NCBI GenBank assembly: GCA_030847615.1
Contig: JAUMIR010000004.1
Location: 220,275,001 to 220,339,000 of the forward strand
DNA length: 64,000 bases
Direction: 5' to 3'
Origin: Gambelia wislizenii
Taxonomy: Eukaryota > Chordata > Lepidosauria > Squamata > Crotaphytidae
Made by a program: the position numbers and the translations under genes. This document shows, one piece after another, positions 30,272 through 42,005 of the stretch. Numbering within the stretch: the first letter of the stretch is position 1; the number at the start of each line of letters is the position of its first letter. The notes beneath the pieces are model-generated. The model saw only the letters and a list, made by a program, of their open reading frames with translations. It ran no database searches and had not been told where the DNA came from.

Positions 30272-30424
30272 TATTTGAAAGCTGGTAAACAAGGATTTAG
30301 TGACATGGCAGCATCTGGGCAACATTATGCTGTATAGTGGGTGCCTTTTCAAGCATCTGTTCAATTTCTTTTCAATGCACCTTGAAGCAACATCCTTCTT
30401 GCAACTGCCTGGTCTGCTGAATCA

Positions 30425-33400
30425 AAGAATTTTAGTGCCAGAAAGGACTTCAAAAATCATCTAGTCCAAAACCCTGCCTATGCAGGAATCTATAGCTAAA
30501 GCCTGTGTGGTAGATGGTCATGCACCCCCTTTTTAAAAAATAACTCCCAACAAAGAAGAGTCCACCACCTTCCAAGGTAGTCCATTCCACAACTCTTTCC
30601 CTAAGGAGATTCCTCCTAATATTTAGTTGGAATCATCTTCGTTGTCATTTAAATCTTTTGGTTTGGGTCTTACCTTCCCAAGCAATAGAAAACAATTTTG
30701 TTCCATCTTCTATGTGACATTTCTTCAGATATTAGAAGACCATATCACCTCTATACTAGTCCTTCAATGGGTCTTCACAGGGCTTGGATTCCAAATCATT
30801 TACCATCTTGGTCAACCTCCCCTGGACATGTTCCAGCTCATAGATATCCTTAAACTTTGGTGCCTAGAACCTGAGGTCTGACCAAAGGAGAAGAGAGTGG
30901 ACATTCTATTTATGCAGCCCAAGATGGCATTGGGTTCTGTTGATTTGTTTGTTTTTGATGCTGTTTAACACTGTAACTCACGTATAGCATGTGGTCTACC
31001 AAGATGCCTAGAGCCTTTGCATATGTACTGCTGTCAAGCCAGGTGCCATAAATCTTATTCTCACATCTGAATTTTTTTCTGCCTAAATGTGAAACCTCAT
31101 TCATTTTGTTTGCTTTAGTCCCATTTGTTAAAGTCATCTTGAGTTCTATTTCTCTCTTTTGAAGTAGTAGCTACCCTCCCCAACTTGGTGGCATCTGCCA
31201 TTTTGATAAGCATCCCCTCCGCTCATTCATCTAAGTCATTTATAAAGATTTTGTACAAAGCTGGACCCAAGACAAAACCTTGCAGCAGCCCACTTGCAAC
31301 TTCTTTCCAGCATGATGAGGAAGCTTTGGTGAGCACTCTTTGGATTTTATCAAACCAGGCAAATATGGTGTCATAAGGATGCTTAATGCTCATGAATGTG
31401 CGCGCATACCAGACATCGCCCTTTCACGATCATGTATTGTGAAAAACCCATTCCTTTTCATTGATGGGCCAAGCTGTCAATAGATCAGCCTTGGTGCTTT
31501 GTTGCCAGCATTGCTGGCGTTTGGAACCTCAGGCAATTTTCCTCTTGTGAATAGAACATCAATGACAGAACATTTCCTGGTGAGATCACGACAGCCAGGT
31601 AGGAGATGTTCTTTTTATGAACACCCCTGCCCCCATGTACTTGGGACTTTTCAAGTGTGTTTTTGTGCTTTGCTGTAATTTTTACATGTTTATTTTGCTT
31701 TTATTTTTGAATTTCCCACACTAGCATCTTCTTGTGAGAATCGGTGAGATCTTGAACCAGGAAGTGAATGGAGCTCGGTTCACTCTCCATTAGTGCCCGG
31801 GCTGCCTGTGAACGCTGCTAAAAGTAGGCCTGATCAAGGGGGTTCTTCTGCCGGCATAAAAATGTTTCAAAATATGCCGGCAAAAGAACTTTTACAGGGG
31901 ATGGTCTGATAAAGTCCTTTGTGTATGGCCCATCAACCAACTACAAATCCACCTAACAGTAGCCCACATTTTACCAGCTAGTCTTCAAGAATATCAAGGG
32001 AGAACTTGTCAAAAGCCTTACTAACCCCAACATACAGCCCATTCACAAAATTCCTTTCATCTACAACCTTGTATCTCTATAAAAAGAGAGAAGTAAGATT
32101 AGTCTTACTTGACTTATGAGAAACCCATGTTGGATCTTAGTAATTACAGCATTCTTTTTAAGTCAAAGACCAATTGTTTAATGTTCTAAACCCCTTCCTG
32201 GAATTAGCATCAATTAGCTATTTTTCTTCCTGTTTTGAAGATGGGTAGAAGACCTAAACAAACCTCACTATCATTTTCCAAGAAGATTATAGTCAGACAC
32301 TCAAGAGATATTATCTGCAAGTTCCTTTAGTACTCTAGCTCTGGAGACATGGATTTGTTTAAATCAGCTAGGTGTTCATACACCACCTCTTTACCTATCT
32401 TGGATTGCAGCCTCCTCCTTGCACAATTTATTCTGTTGTCATCAGTCTGAGCATTGTTCTCTCTTTGGAGAGAAGACAGGCAAACCAGGCAAAGTAAGTG
32501 GTGAGGAATTCCACATTGTCTCTGTTGGCTATTAGTACCTCTCCATTTTCTATACACGGATATTTCTTGCTGAAAATCCCTTTTATTTATTTTATTTATT
32601 TATTTATTTTGCAAAAGTTAGCTTATTCTAACAAGCTTTAGCCCTCCTGACCTTCTCCTCTCAAACACTGGCTTTTACTTTCCATTTCTCCTAGGTGATC
32701 TATCCATTTCTGATACATGCCCACTTTGAGTAACAGCTCATCCAAAGCTCCATCAACAGCTATCCTGTATTATTATCCACCTGTGCCTCAATTGCCAGCT
32801 GAACAGGCCTCTCTCTCTCAATTCAGGTGCTGCCTGGTAAAGCAGGTTTGCAAGGGCATTTACAATTGTGATAATGGTGCCACAATTGTGACTACATAGT
32901 GTGAATACAGAGCAGTTGCAGCTCCACAACTCCAGGTTATGAAACCATAACTGCAATACAGAAAGCCAACCATTATTCTCTGTATATTTATATCCTACCT
33001 TTCTCCCAAAAATTGGGATTCAAGATGGGTTTTTTAGATGTCTCCCAATTTTCTTTGTCACTGGAATTGTTTGTGATTGTGCCTTCAGTACACTCACTTT
33101 TAAGAAATTCCCATCCATTGTGAATTCCTTTCTCTTTGGTTATTTTTGACCATGGGATCTCAACAAGTATTTCCTTAAGCTTATTGAAATCAGCTTTCAG
33201 AGTATATAGTGGTGGTCCCCTACACACCAAACTCCTACTTCTTCAACCTTGTTGACCAATTCTTCCCTTTTGGAGAGAAACCAAGTCCAAGATGATGCCC
33301 TCTTGTCACTTCTGAAAAATGAAATGTGCTGCAAGCCAAGTGAGGAATTTGTTAGATCTTACATTCTTGGCAGAATTTGACTTCCAACAGATATAAGGAT

Positions 33401-33595
33401 AGCTGAAGTCTACTTTTAATACTTTATCTTTCCTTTTTTTAAAAAGTTTGGTTATCTATTCTGGGAAGGCATCATCCAAATTTTCAGTCTGGCTTGAAAG
33501 TCTATACCAACCCACTACTACCACAGTGTCAATGTTGTATCCATCTCTAATTATTTTTAGCTAAATGTTGTCAACCAGACTCCCATGCTCCATGT
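30425..33595 (-). pseudogene. CR1 LINE, minus strand, decayed ORF2, interrupted by a MITE
   Basis: Read on the minus strand from 33595 down, the endonuclease-end and linker region comes first (FNKLKEILVEIPWSKITKEK, about 33190-33130). The reverse transcriptase follows (YVGVSKAFDKFSLDILED, about 32030-31980). After a 540-bp MITE it resumes with GLLQGFVLGPALYKIFINDL and MADATKLG (about 31290-31180), where the FADD position reads ADA. The far end has the CR1-type 3' terminus CTAAAATTCTTTGATT at 30425. Many frameshifts and stops are present. A relatively long CR1 relic for this window. Confidence 0.85.
31376..31917. mobile_element. Harbinger-like MITE, copy 6 (subfamily B), inside CR1
   Basis: The right end GGTCTGATAAAGTCC is clear. 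The left end is mutated (about GGATGCTTAATGC) and its exact start is uncertain. The interior shares TTGATGGGCCAAGCTGTCAA, GGAAGTGAATGGAGCTC, GCCCGGGCTGC and TTCTGCCGGCAT with the other copies. It splits the CR1 reverse transcriptase frame. No matched target duplication could be seen. Confidence 0.72.
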
Positions 33596-33601
33596 TATGT
33601 A

Positions 33602-34168
33602 CCATATATTCTGGTGTATAGACGACATTTTCAGCCTGTAAAATCAGCTGAAAAGTCAGGGGCTGTCTTATACACCAGATACAAGTCCGAGATGGTGCCA
33701 GCCCCATCTCAGACTCGGAACGACAGAGGTGGCTGGCTGTGGGGGGGGGGAAGCTTGCTAGCCACCTTATCCCCCTGCCCAGTGCAGCTGCACGGGGGGG
33801 GGGGGCTCGCTGGACAGGAGGGGGTCTTCTCTGTGACTCTTAGTCATGGAGAAGATCCCCTCCCACCCAGTGAGAGCCTCGCTGGGCGGGAGGTGGGTGA
33901 GCCTCTCCCCAGCCAGGCAGCCATCCCCCACGATTCCTGAGTCAGCTTCAGGGAGGCTTCAGGAAGGGTGGCTGGCTGGAGGGGGGAAGCTTTCCAGCCA
34001 TCACCCACCCTCCCTGAAGCCTCGATGGGGAGCCCGATCGTGGCTTTGGGGAGGGTGGGTGATGAGGGGTCGTCTTATACAGTGAGTATGCCCTAAACTC
34101 TATATTTTGACTTTAAAATTGGGGGGTCGTCTTATACACCCTTATACATCTTATACGTCGGAATACGG
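33602..34168. mobile_element. Tc/mariner-type MITE (GTATAAGACGAC family), GC-rich core
   Basis: The left end CCATATATTCTGGTGTATAG and a right-end reverse CCGTATTCCGACGTATAAG, with TA at 33600-33601 and 34169-34170. GTCGTCTTATAC recurs subterminally at about 34069, 34127 and 34141, and in a related left-arm form. The core (33700-34050) is GC-rich, with G-runs of 9 to 13 and short inverted repeats (GCTTCAGGGAGG/CCTCCCTGAAGC). The open frames inside are compositional, not genes. Confidence 0.75.
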
Positions 34169-34170
34169 TA

Positions 34171-34823
34171 TCTCCTTGCAGGTTTACACCCTCTTTCACC
34201 TGGGGTGAGCAAAGTGTTGCCCATGAGTCATCCCACCCACCCATCCCTTTCTGTAGCTCCACAATCCTTCCAAAAAATTGACTTTATGGTTTGTCACCAA
34301 AATTTGGTATCTAAATGCACTGCTAACTTTACTGTGGTAAATGTGAAAAGAAATTAATAATACAATATTGGCTGCCCTGTCGATTATAATGCATTTAGCT
34401 ATCAATGGGATAGTCCATAGCATACCTAATATCATATTTAATAGTCAATATCATATTAATTAAAGTCAATTCAAGTACATTTAAGGTTTATTTACATATA
34501 AATATAAATTTAGTAATAATAAAAAATAAGCAAGGGATTTTGTATGCTAATAACAAATGGATCAGTTATTTAAACATGTAAAACAAAACATAAATATACA
34601 TATTTTATGTAAATTTTTGTTGTTATTAAAAAGTCCACTAAGCTCCAATGCTTCCCTTTAAGCCACAGCCTTCAAGCATATCAAACTGAAAAATGCTCCC
34701 CAACCCCATGGAAGTTGCACATCCTGCCCTAGACCATGTGCTCTAAGGAGAATACATGGCTGCTGCCAAAGAGCCAAAAATGCACACATAAATTTGGCAT
34801 GCTTGCAACTAAACTAACTAAAC
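34171..34823. other. No recognised feature
   Basis: AT-rich non-coding sequence; nothing was recognised. Confidence 0.45.
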
Positions 34824-34826
34824 TAA

Positions 34827-35423
34827 GGACATTACCACACAAGCCCCATTCTTACTGCAATTGTGTTAGTAAAAGTAAATGGACACATGCCAGTTTGGGA
34901 GTCCTCAGTATCGCATGCCCCTTCAATAGCACAAGTGGAGCTGTTTCGGCCATCGACAGTCCCTTGGCTCTCTTCCGGACTCCCTTAAGCCCGCCTCCCC
35001 CCCCTAATGCCCTACCCAGCATGCCTTTCGTGTTTTTTTAATTTTATTTTATTTTTAGTTCTGTTCAATTAAGGCAATGCAATTTAGTGAAACAAAGAAA
35101 AAAGAAAAGGGAAGAAAGAAAAACAGCTTGTTCGGGAATAACGAGGGAGATGGGGGGAAAGGGAGAGAGGAGGAGATTGAGACCACATGACTGCCCAATC
35201 TCAGGACTGCAACTGAAGAAATTTATCAAACCCGAGGATGCATGGCACAGCAGCGTGATTGGGAGCTTATAGCTGGGTGTTTCCATCAACGGCAAGGGAT
35301 GCCCTAACCACACTTTGGAGGTACAGCAGCAACAATTTGGAGGAGATGTCATGTGAGGAGTATCGCCAAAGGCACTATTGTCCACCTTTAATTCTGCTTT
35401 AAAAGACTTGTATGATAAAGTCC
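34827..35423. mobile_element. MITE with termini related to the Harbinger-like family
   Basis: Left GGACATTACCACACAAG and right CTTGTATGATAAAGTCC form an inverted terminus resembling subfamily B. The interior differs from the nine main copies. The flanking trinucleotides (TAA and CAG) do not match, so the assignment is tentative. Confidence 0.5.
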
Positions 35424-36894
35424 CAGATCTTGTTAACAAGGTTGGAATGCTTGTAACTAAACCAAGTGTGACTAAGATATGTTTCCTAGTCTGTATGTTA
35501 GGTGAACATTATTAGTGTAGATCCTAATATGAATAGCCAGTCTTCCCATTATGCAGAATAAGGCAAATGCTTCAGGCAGCAGATGCTGAGGCAGGGGGAA
35601 CAAATATGGCAATCACTGGCTGTTTCTTCTCTGTTGGAAAATAGAGCTGTGCATGCCATCTGACCTTTCCTGGCCCCCATAGTCTAGTCTGCTGCCTCAG
35701 GTGTGGTAGGGAGTGCCATCTCATCACCAGCACTGAAGTAAGATTCAGTTATTAGTCCAGTTAGCCTCTGTATGTGGAATGAAGAAGGGATGCCTTCTTG
35801 ACCTTTGCTCCAGGCAGCAAGATGTTGTGGTTAGCCCTGCTAATGCACACTGTTTAACATTCATTGAAAAACACACATATTTTATATAGTTAAGATACTG
35901 CATATGTGTACATCCTTCTGTTTTAAAGATAAAATAAAAAAGCATACTGGTGATAGCAGCAGATGTAGCTTACTTATGCTCAGTGTCCCTTTTAATACAC
36001 ATGAAGGCATCTCCAGTTTGTTTTTGTTTAACATTATACTGATCTGAAAGTTTTGGTCTGTTGAATGGGGAATGTTAAAGTGAATTATTAAAGGAAACCC
36101 ATCCATCCCTATGCACTACACTCATCTGTTTATATTATTATTTCAACAAGGACGTCATGCAGGACTACGACAGGCACTGCTGTTCATGCCACTACATGTA
36201 GATGACCGGGATTTATGTGCTACAGTGCTTATTAGTCTTTTATTTTTTTAATAGTTCTCTTACTTGGTGGACTCACTTCTTAGAAGCAACATCTCCTTCA
36301 GGTCTACAGCAAAAAATCTGAGTAATGGAGGGGGCCCAGATTAAAAGTGAGAACAGAGAACAGCAAACAGCAACAAACACTCTTGATTGCACTGAAACAA
36401 ATGTCCTCTTCTTTGGGGCTTTCATTCATTGCTTGAAATAAAAAATAAAAGCAACAATCAAATAAGTCATAACCGGGAAAGATTACTAGAAGACTTTATA
36501 GACCTTTTCTGGGAATCTCTTTCACTCTGGTACCAATAAAAAGCCATGATCTTTGCTAGACTAATTTCTTCTTGTAAAATGCAAGTGGTAACATCAACCT
36601 GTAGATGCTGTGGCTGCGTATTTTATATAGATCTTGGTAATTTGGGGTGTTTTTGGTCAGAGGGAGGGGGCAGTTTAGGCTACCCATTTTCTTTATAAAC
36701 ACACATGCATTTGAACAAGAAAATATTTAATTTGTTTCATGATCAGTCCCAGGTTGCACTTTCTGCGGGGCCCATTTTATATCTGATATGGGGAATACTA
36801 ATACAGTATATATTTGGTAGGGATAGAATAAATATTGGGAAAAAAAATTTAATGTGTTTCCCAAGTGTCAAGAAACCCTGATGAAGAGAAAGCT
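35424..36894. other. No gene recognised
   Basis: Non-coding. A possible old hAT relic around 35560-35830 (CAGGCAGCAGATGCTGAGG, and later CCAGGCAGCAAGATG) is too degraded to delimit. Confidence 0.4.
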
Positions 36895-37113
36895 GGGAAT
36901 CCACACTAGATAAAAAAAAATCCAGGTTGAAACTGGATTATTTACATGGCTCCTTCCTATGGAATCCTGGGATTTATAGTTTTACAAGATGTTTAGCCTT
37001 CTCAGCCAAAGAGTGCTGGTGCCTCACCAAACCACCAATTCCAGGATTCCATAGCAAGGAGCCATGCAAATAACCCAGTTTCAACCTGGATTATTTCTCT
37101 AGTGTGGATGCCC
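36895..37113. mobile_element. Palindromic MITE
   Basis: A near-complete inverted repeat. GGGAATCCACACTAGA at the left pairs with TCTAGTGTGGATGCCC at the right. Then AATCCAGGTTGAAACTGG, CATGGCTCCTTCCTATGGA and ATCCTGGGATT each recur inverted in the right arm. Each arm is about 100 bp around a short centre. No coding sequence. Similar in design to 53213-53430. Confidence 0.82.
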
Positions 37114-37229
37114 CCTGCTGGACTGGTAAGAATCTCCACAGTTCAGGTCTTACTCTGTACAAAATTCAGACTTGGTTTTTGGAGGAGGATTGTGTTGTTG
37201 TTGTTGTTTTGCACAGAAAACTGTTCAGA

Positions 37230-37560
37230 AAACAGCATCCTGTACAGCAACCACACATATACACACATACCACACCACACCACACTACACACACACCATG
37301 CATACCAGGACATGAGAGCCCCTCCACCACTGCCACACAACCATGCATACACACACCCCATGCCAAACACCCCCCACATCCCTACATGCCACATATACTG
37401 CTACATCCCCATGCATCACTACATGTCACACACATGCCACTACAACCCCATGCATCACTATGTGCCACACACACACTGCTGTGCACCACATATACTTTCC
37501 CCTACACACACACACTACACTAACACACAAGGATGTGAGAGCCCCTCCACAGCCATGCTT
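37230..37560. repeat. CA/CAC-rich degenerate minisatellite
   Basis: ACACACCA, CATGCATCAC and CATGCCACTACA-type units, including CCCCATGCATCACTA twice (about 37408 and 37447). The block is bracketed by two copies of GAGAGCCCCTCCAC (37315 and 37536), which suggests a duplication of about 220 bp that later degenerated. Confidence 0.8.
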
Positions 37561-37579
37561 AGAAACAACTTGAAGCTTT

Positions 37580-37760
37580 CCACATGTTTCCACCCCAAGG
37601 CCCAAGAGCAAGGAGCAGGTACAGACAGCACAGCCCAAGGCCAAGGAACAGCTTCAGACAGCACAGAAGGCCCAAGGCCCAGCTACAGACAGGGCCCAAG
37701 GCCCCAAAAGCAAGACACTACTACAGACAACACAGAAAACCACATTATGGTTCCAAGACA
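37580..37760. repeat. Degenerate minisatellite (CCCAAGGCC...ACAGACA units)
   Basis: About four irregular units combining CAAGGCCCAAG with ACAGACAGCACAG, separated by variable spacers of 24-44 bp. A 226-codon open frame (37102-37782) spans this and the preceding repeat. Its composition follows the repeats, so I do not call a gene. Confidence 0.7.
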
Positions 37761-37782
37761 GAGGGTCAAATGCCACTCTTAA

Positions 37783-39068
37783 ATAGCAGTTCCCCTGGCT
37801 GCTTCAGATGTGTTGCATGATTGCAGCCAGCTGCATCTGATAGCTTGGCCCTGGTTCTTCCAATACTCCCACAGCCAGGGCCTGAGTCTGCAAAGAGGCT
37901 GTGCAGCTATGGGCCTAGTCCTGTGAGGAGAGGCAGATCCTGACACCTAAGCAGCCAGCCAATCAGCACACTGAAAACAGCAACATACCCAAGAGAAAAA
38001 TATATATGTTTACTTTTTTGTATAGTTTAGTTTAATTAGATGGGTTGGAACTGGCATTTGGATTTAACCTTTAGGGTATCAAATATCTCTGACTGTTAAG
38101 AAGTTGCTCTTAAGTACCAGGCAAAAAAGGCTTGCCTTCAGTCCTCCGTGAGCACATTTGTTAAATGTCTTCCGGAGATACTAAGGATTTAGGCCACAGT
38201 CCTACTAGTGTGTACCAGTAGCATAACTATGGTGGGCAGTGGTGGGAGAAGGGAAAAGACTGTGGACACAGTGACCATCAAATGGAGGATTAGGCTGTTG
38301 GGTGGAACAGGCTTTCTGTGGCCAGCAGATTTGGTCTGCCTTCCATTGCAACCACTTCATGACTCTGGAAAATGTGCAACCACTAGCACAGTGCACCAAC
38401 AGCATTCCAGCCAAAATAAACAAATGCTACTGTTAAGGTCTATCTGGGTAATCATAAGGAAATCTCAAAGCCAAGGTTCAATTGTATTCAGATGACTTTT
38501 ATTCTTTGCTAGCAAAGAGTAACAGGGCATAAACTGCAATGCTGTGTTCAAGGCATACATATCTTTTTATATTACATAGAAACAAAACCTAAAAATCTAA
38601 GGCAATGTGGATGTGTATTATAGTGATTACCAGGCAGATTTTAATTTTAGAAAACCTTTTGAAACAAAAATCATTTTTCAGCTCTCTGTGTCTAGCTACT
38701 ATTTTTGATACCTGAAGGCAGCTGAACTGGGCAATGCGCCCAGAAGAAGATAACACTTGCCTAAGCTGAATGACCCATTGTTTCTGATTCTAATAAACAA
38801 GACAAACCATACTATGTCTGTTTCTGGGCTTTTGGTCAAGCTGGAACAAGTACAGTTGCATCTTTCAGCTTTCTCTGACACAGACATATTTTGGCAGACT
38901 AGGTCTTTTGCTCTACAGACTCAATATAACAAACTTTTGGGAAATCAATACAGACAGACCCTCTCACTACCACTTTTTAGAAAGTCAGGCCATTTTAATG
39001 TTCCTTGTTTCATTCCCTATTGAAGTAACACACCAGAAGCAAAACAAGCCTTTAATTTCATGTGTATG
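37783..39068. other. No gene recognised
   Basis: Non-coding sequence with no clear repeat boundaries. Confidence 0.45.
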
Positions 39069-39600
39069 CCCTTGTCTAGATGAGCTATTTACACCATCTT
39101 GTCTTGGGGCCCTGCAGTCCAGATGACACAGAGCATTTTCCCCATTTTACGCCTGGTCAGTCCACACAACCCCCGGGGCAAAGACAAGGCCAAAACAGGA
39201 TAAAATCAGTCACAAAGCTTTTTTTAAAATACCTGGAAAAAACCACTTCAGCCACCAAAAAATTGATTAGGCCCCACATGACCACAGGAGCCCACATTGC
39301 CACACCAGCCTGTCGCTGTATCTGCCGTCTGCCGTTACTCTTCGAAAGCCAGGAAACAGGCTGCAGTATGTGACTAGCCTGGTCACATGCAGGGGGCCTT
39401 GCTCACATACTGCAGGCCGGCTTTCTGACTTCAGAGAATGGCACATGAGTGGCAGTGGTGGCAACTGCAGTGACGGGCTGGCTTGATGGTCTGGACTCCA
39501 CCCCATTTCATGCCAGTAACATGGAAGGAACAGGCCATATCCACAGCCAGAAAACACCAATGGGGAGTCGGCATATTCCGGCCGGTGTAGATGAGCCCTA
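39069..39600. mobile_element. DNA-transposon-like element, family D copy 1
   Basis: Left CCCTTGTCTAGATGAGC and right end GTGTAGATGAGCCCTA are inverted. The interior GGGCCCTGCAGTCCAGATGA and GTCACATGCAGGGGGCC, and later CCATTTCATGCCAGTAAC, recur in the copy at 61453. No coding sequence. Confidence 0.62.
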
Positions 39601-39774
39601 CATCTTTCATCATGTGTTTATTTTATTCATTAATATTGCCCTAAATGTTTTCACTCTCAGGATAACTTACACTAAAGGAACAAAATATGTTCAAAATGGT
39701 CTGCTCTACTTGGGATGAACAATTGGATTTAGGCCTAAGAAGCATATAAACAAACTTGAACAACTTTTTCCATG

Positions 39775-40010
39775 AACAAGTTCAAAGAAGGACAGCAGAG
39801 TTGGTTAGGGTATGGAAACAAAGCCCTATAAGGAAAAGCTGTGGCAGTGTTCATATAACCTAGAAAGTTGAAGGCCAAGGAAAAACAAGATAGTACTTTT
39901 TAGTTTTCTGAAGGGCTGGATAGAAGAGAGAAAGACTTGTTCTCTGCTTTCCCATGGCTCATCGACATGGGGCAAAAGTCCAAATGGACTCCTGTCCCTG
40001 CACTCGTCTG
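39775..40010 (+). mobile_element. CR1-like fragment, strongly diverged
   Basis: GCCCTATAAGGAAAAGCTG, TTTTCTGAAGGGCTGGATAG and ACTTGTTCTCTGC follow the order seen in the CR1 3' coding region (PYEERL, FKYLKGC, LFSAA). It is too decayed for finer placement. Confidence 0.45.
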
Positions 40011-40689
40011 GAAGCCACACCACAGAATTTATTCTCCGCAGTGACTCTGGGTGCCATAGAGGAAATAATGCCAATTTGGCATAGTGTTAAGAGCATCTTC
40101 TTTGAGACATGCTCAGAAAGTATTTTGCCTTGTATTCTAATTCCATTCTGCCTAGCTCTGAGAAAATGGGGCTTCAAACAGGACTGTGGGGTTGCTGTAA
40201 AGAAGAGATTTGTGAGATTTACATTTCATAAACTGAAATCGAATCTCCTCAGTGCATCAACTCAGAATGGAGCCTCACAAAAGTCCTCTTTCACATTTGG
40301 AATTCACATATAAGCCTCCTGCTTTTGTGGGAAAGAAAAACAACAAAATTGTATTTCAAACATGTAAACACAAAGGTTCTCTTCCCCCAGTAAATATGTG
40401 AGGACAGGAAATATATGTACACTAGTCAGGACCTGTACAAAGCAAGGAAACAAAAAGTTCTGAACTGGAAGAGAGGAATCCTACCATCTCAGTTAATCAT
40501 TCTCATATTGGGCTGACTGCAAATATTTGGGGGTAAGGACATGGGTGTTCTTGTTATTTTATGGTTTAGCTTAGTGGTGAGTGTGACAGAAATTTATCTA
40601 TCTGGAACTCTGTGTAAATGGGACATTAATGCTGGGAGTTGACAAAAGGTCATTCCTTGGTTTGTAGTTTCTCTGGTTCAGTAGAAATC
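40011..40689. other. No recognised feature
   Basis: Non-coding. Nothing was recognised. Confidence 0.45.
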
Positions 40690-41206
40690 AAAGGTCTTAT
40701 CTACATGAGTCTAATAAAATGTTTTGGGGGTATCCTGGAGGAAAACCTATCCAGACAGCACTGGGCCAAATCAGGACCAAATTGTCCTCACAACATTGAG
40801 CCACTTCAATCCCCAAAATGGTTTAAACCCCCTTAAAATACTTAAAAATAACCCAATTTACTCAGCTCTTAGAGGAACATCTGGGGCACTCCTCATTGAG
40901 AATGGGCAGCTGTCCTCACATGTGTCCTGCTGTAATGTCCAGCACTGCTGGTGTACATTGCATACTGTAAGGTCACAACAAGGCCCCCAGCATGTGATCA
41001 AAACTGGGTGCCTCGTTTCTGGCCTCAGGGAATGTGATGTGTGCCAGCAGTGGCAGCAGTGCCAGGTGATACAGCAGGATGTGTGTGAGGACAGCTGCCT
41101 ATTCTCAGTGAGGAGTGCTCTGGTAACGGGGGGAATCTGGCAGCTCCTGGACCAAAATACTCCAGGCTGCTCCCAGGTTATCTCAGATGGTGTAGATCAA
41201 CCCAAA
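40690..41206. mobile_element. DNA-transposon-like element, family D copy 2
   Basis: Left AAAGGTCTTATCTACATG and right end GGTGTAGATCAACCC are inverted. The interior shares GGCCCCCAGCATGTGATCAA and GGTTTAAACCCCCTTAA-type blocks with 61453-61992. There are no transposase motifs. Confidence 0.6.
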
Positions 41207-41244
41207 GACATAGCTGTGTTAGTCTAGATTAGTATGAAAAGGAA

Positions 41245-42005
41245 TCTTGCAGTACCTTTGGGACTTACTGAGAGAAAGAAGTTTGTAGCATAAGCTTTTG
41301 TAGACTAAGGAGATTATCACACGGGTCATGTCTATCCCGCTACCCCCCACCCAACCCACTCCCGACCCACTCCCATCCCTGTAACACTACAACAAAAAAA
41401 CTTTTCAAACACCTACCTTATAGTGGAATAGAAATGGCTCCCCCTCCCATTGGTTTCACTGCAGTAAAGGCAGCTGTCGTAAAGCTGCTGCTTTTACTGC
41501 AGTGAAGCCAAATTTCACTCGTTTTCGCAAGAGAATGATCACATAGGAAATTTAAACCTAAAACCCCAACCAAACATCAAAACATAAAACAAAGGCCCAA
41601 AACAGACTTTTAAATTCAAAGTAACCCGGGGGGAGGAGGGTATCACTTACCTGGCTGTCCCGATTGCACCCGGAAGTGTCCGGCACAGACCTCCTGGTGA
41701 CATCGTATTCCGTCATCATCCCAAGAGCAGAACGGGGCTCCGGTTCACTCGCCTGTCTTTCCATTATGATAACAGAAAGGGCTTCTTATTCACAATTTTT
41801 TCTGTGAATAAGAGGAAGTGTGGAAGGAATAGGAGCAGAACAGGAGCATCCCAGGACAGGGACGACGTTGTCTAAAAGCTAAGCCTTTTAGAGGTCTTCT
41901 GTCGTCCCTGTTCTGGGATATTTTACCCATGTGATAATCTCCTAAGTCTACAGAAGTTTATGCTACCAACTTCTTTCTCTCAATCAGTCTCAAAGGTACC
42001 ACATG
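41245..42005. repeat. Older palindrome split at its centre by a MITE
   Basis: The left arm (about 41248-41305) and right arm (about 41946-42003) are inverted copies of roughly 58 bp, about 80% identical. For example AGAAAGAAGTTTGTAGCATAA pairs with a TTATGCTACCAACTTCTTTC-type block. The only sequence between the arms, once the MITE is removed, is the TAA target. Confidence 0.82.
41309..41942. mobile_element. Harbinger-like MITE, copy 7 (subfamily A)
   Basis: Left GGAGATTATCACACGGG and right CCATGTGATAATCTCC, with TAA at 41306-41308 and 41943-41945. The interior has CACTTACCTGGCTGTCCC (41644-41661), CCCGGAAGTGTCC and a strong subterminal palindrome around GGACAGGGACGACG/CGTCCCTGTTCTGG. No coding sequence. 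Confidence 0.9.

Noticed and set aside
33614..34085. GC-rich overlapping open frames that might mark an exon or CpG island
   Set aside because: They lie wholly inside a TA-flanked MITE and reflect its G-runs.
37230..37760. CRISPR-like array
   Set aside because: The units are irregular and degenerate with no constant spacers, and the sequence is vertebrate nuclear DNA.
37102..37782. A 226-codon open frame with His/Thr/Tyr- and Gln-rich sequence
   Set aside because: It follows two degenerate minisatellites. The composition is repeat-driven, and there is no homology I recognise.
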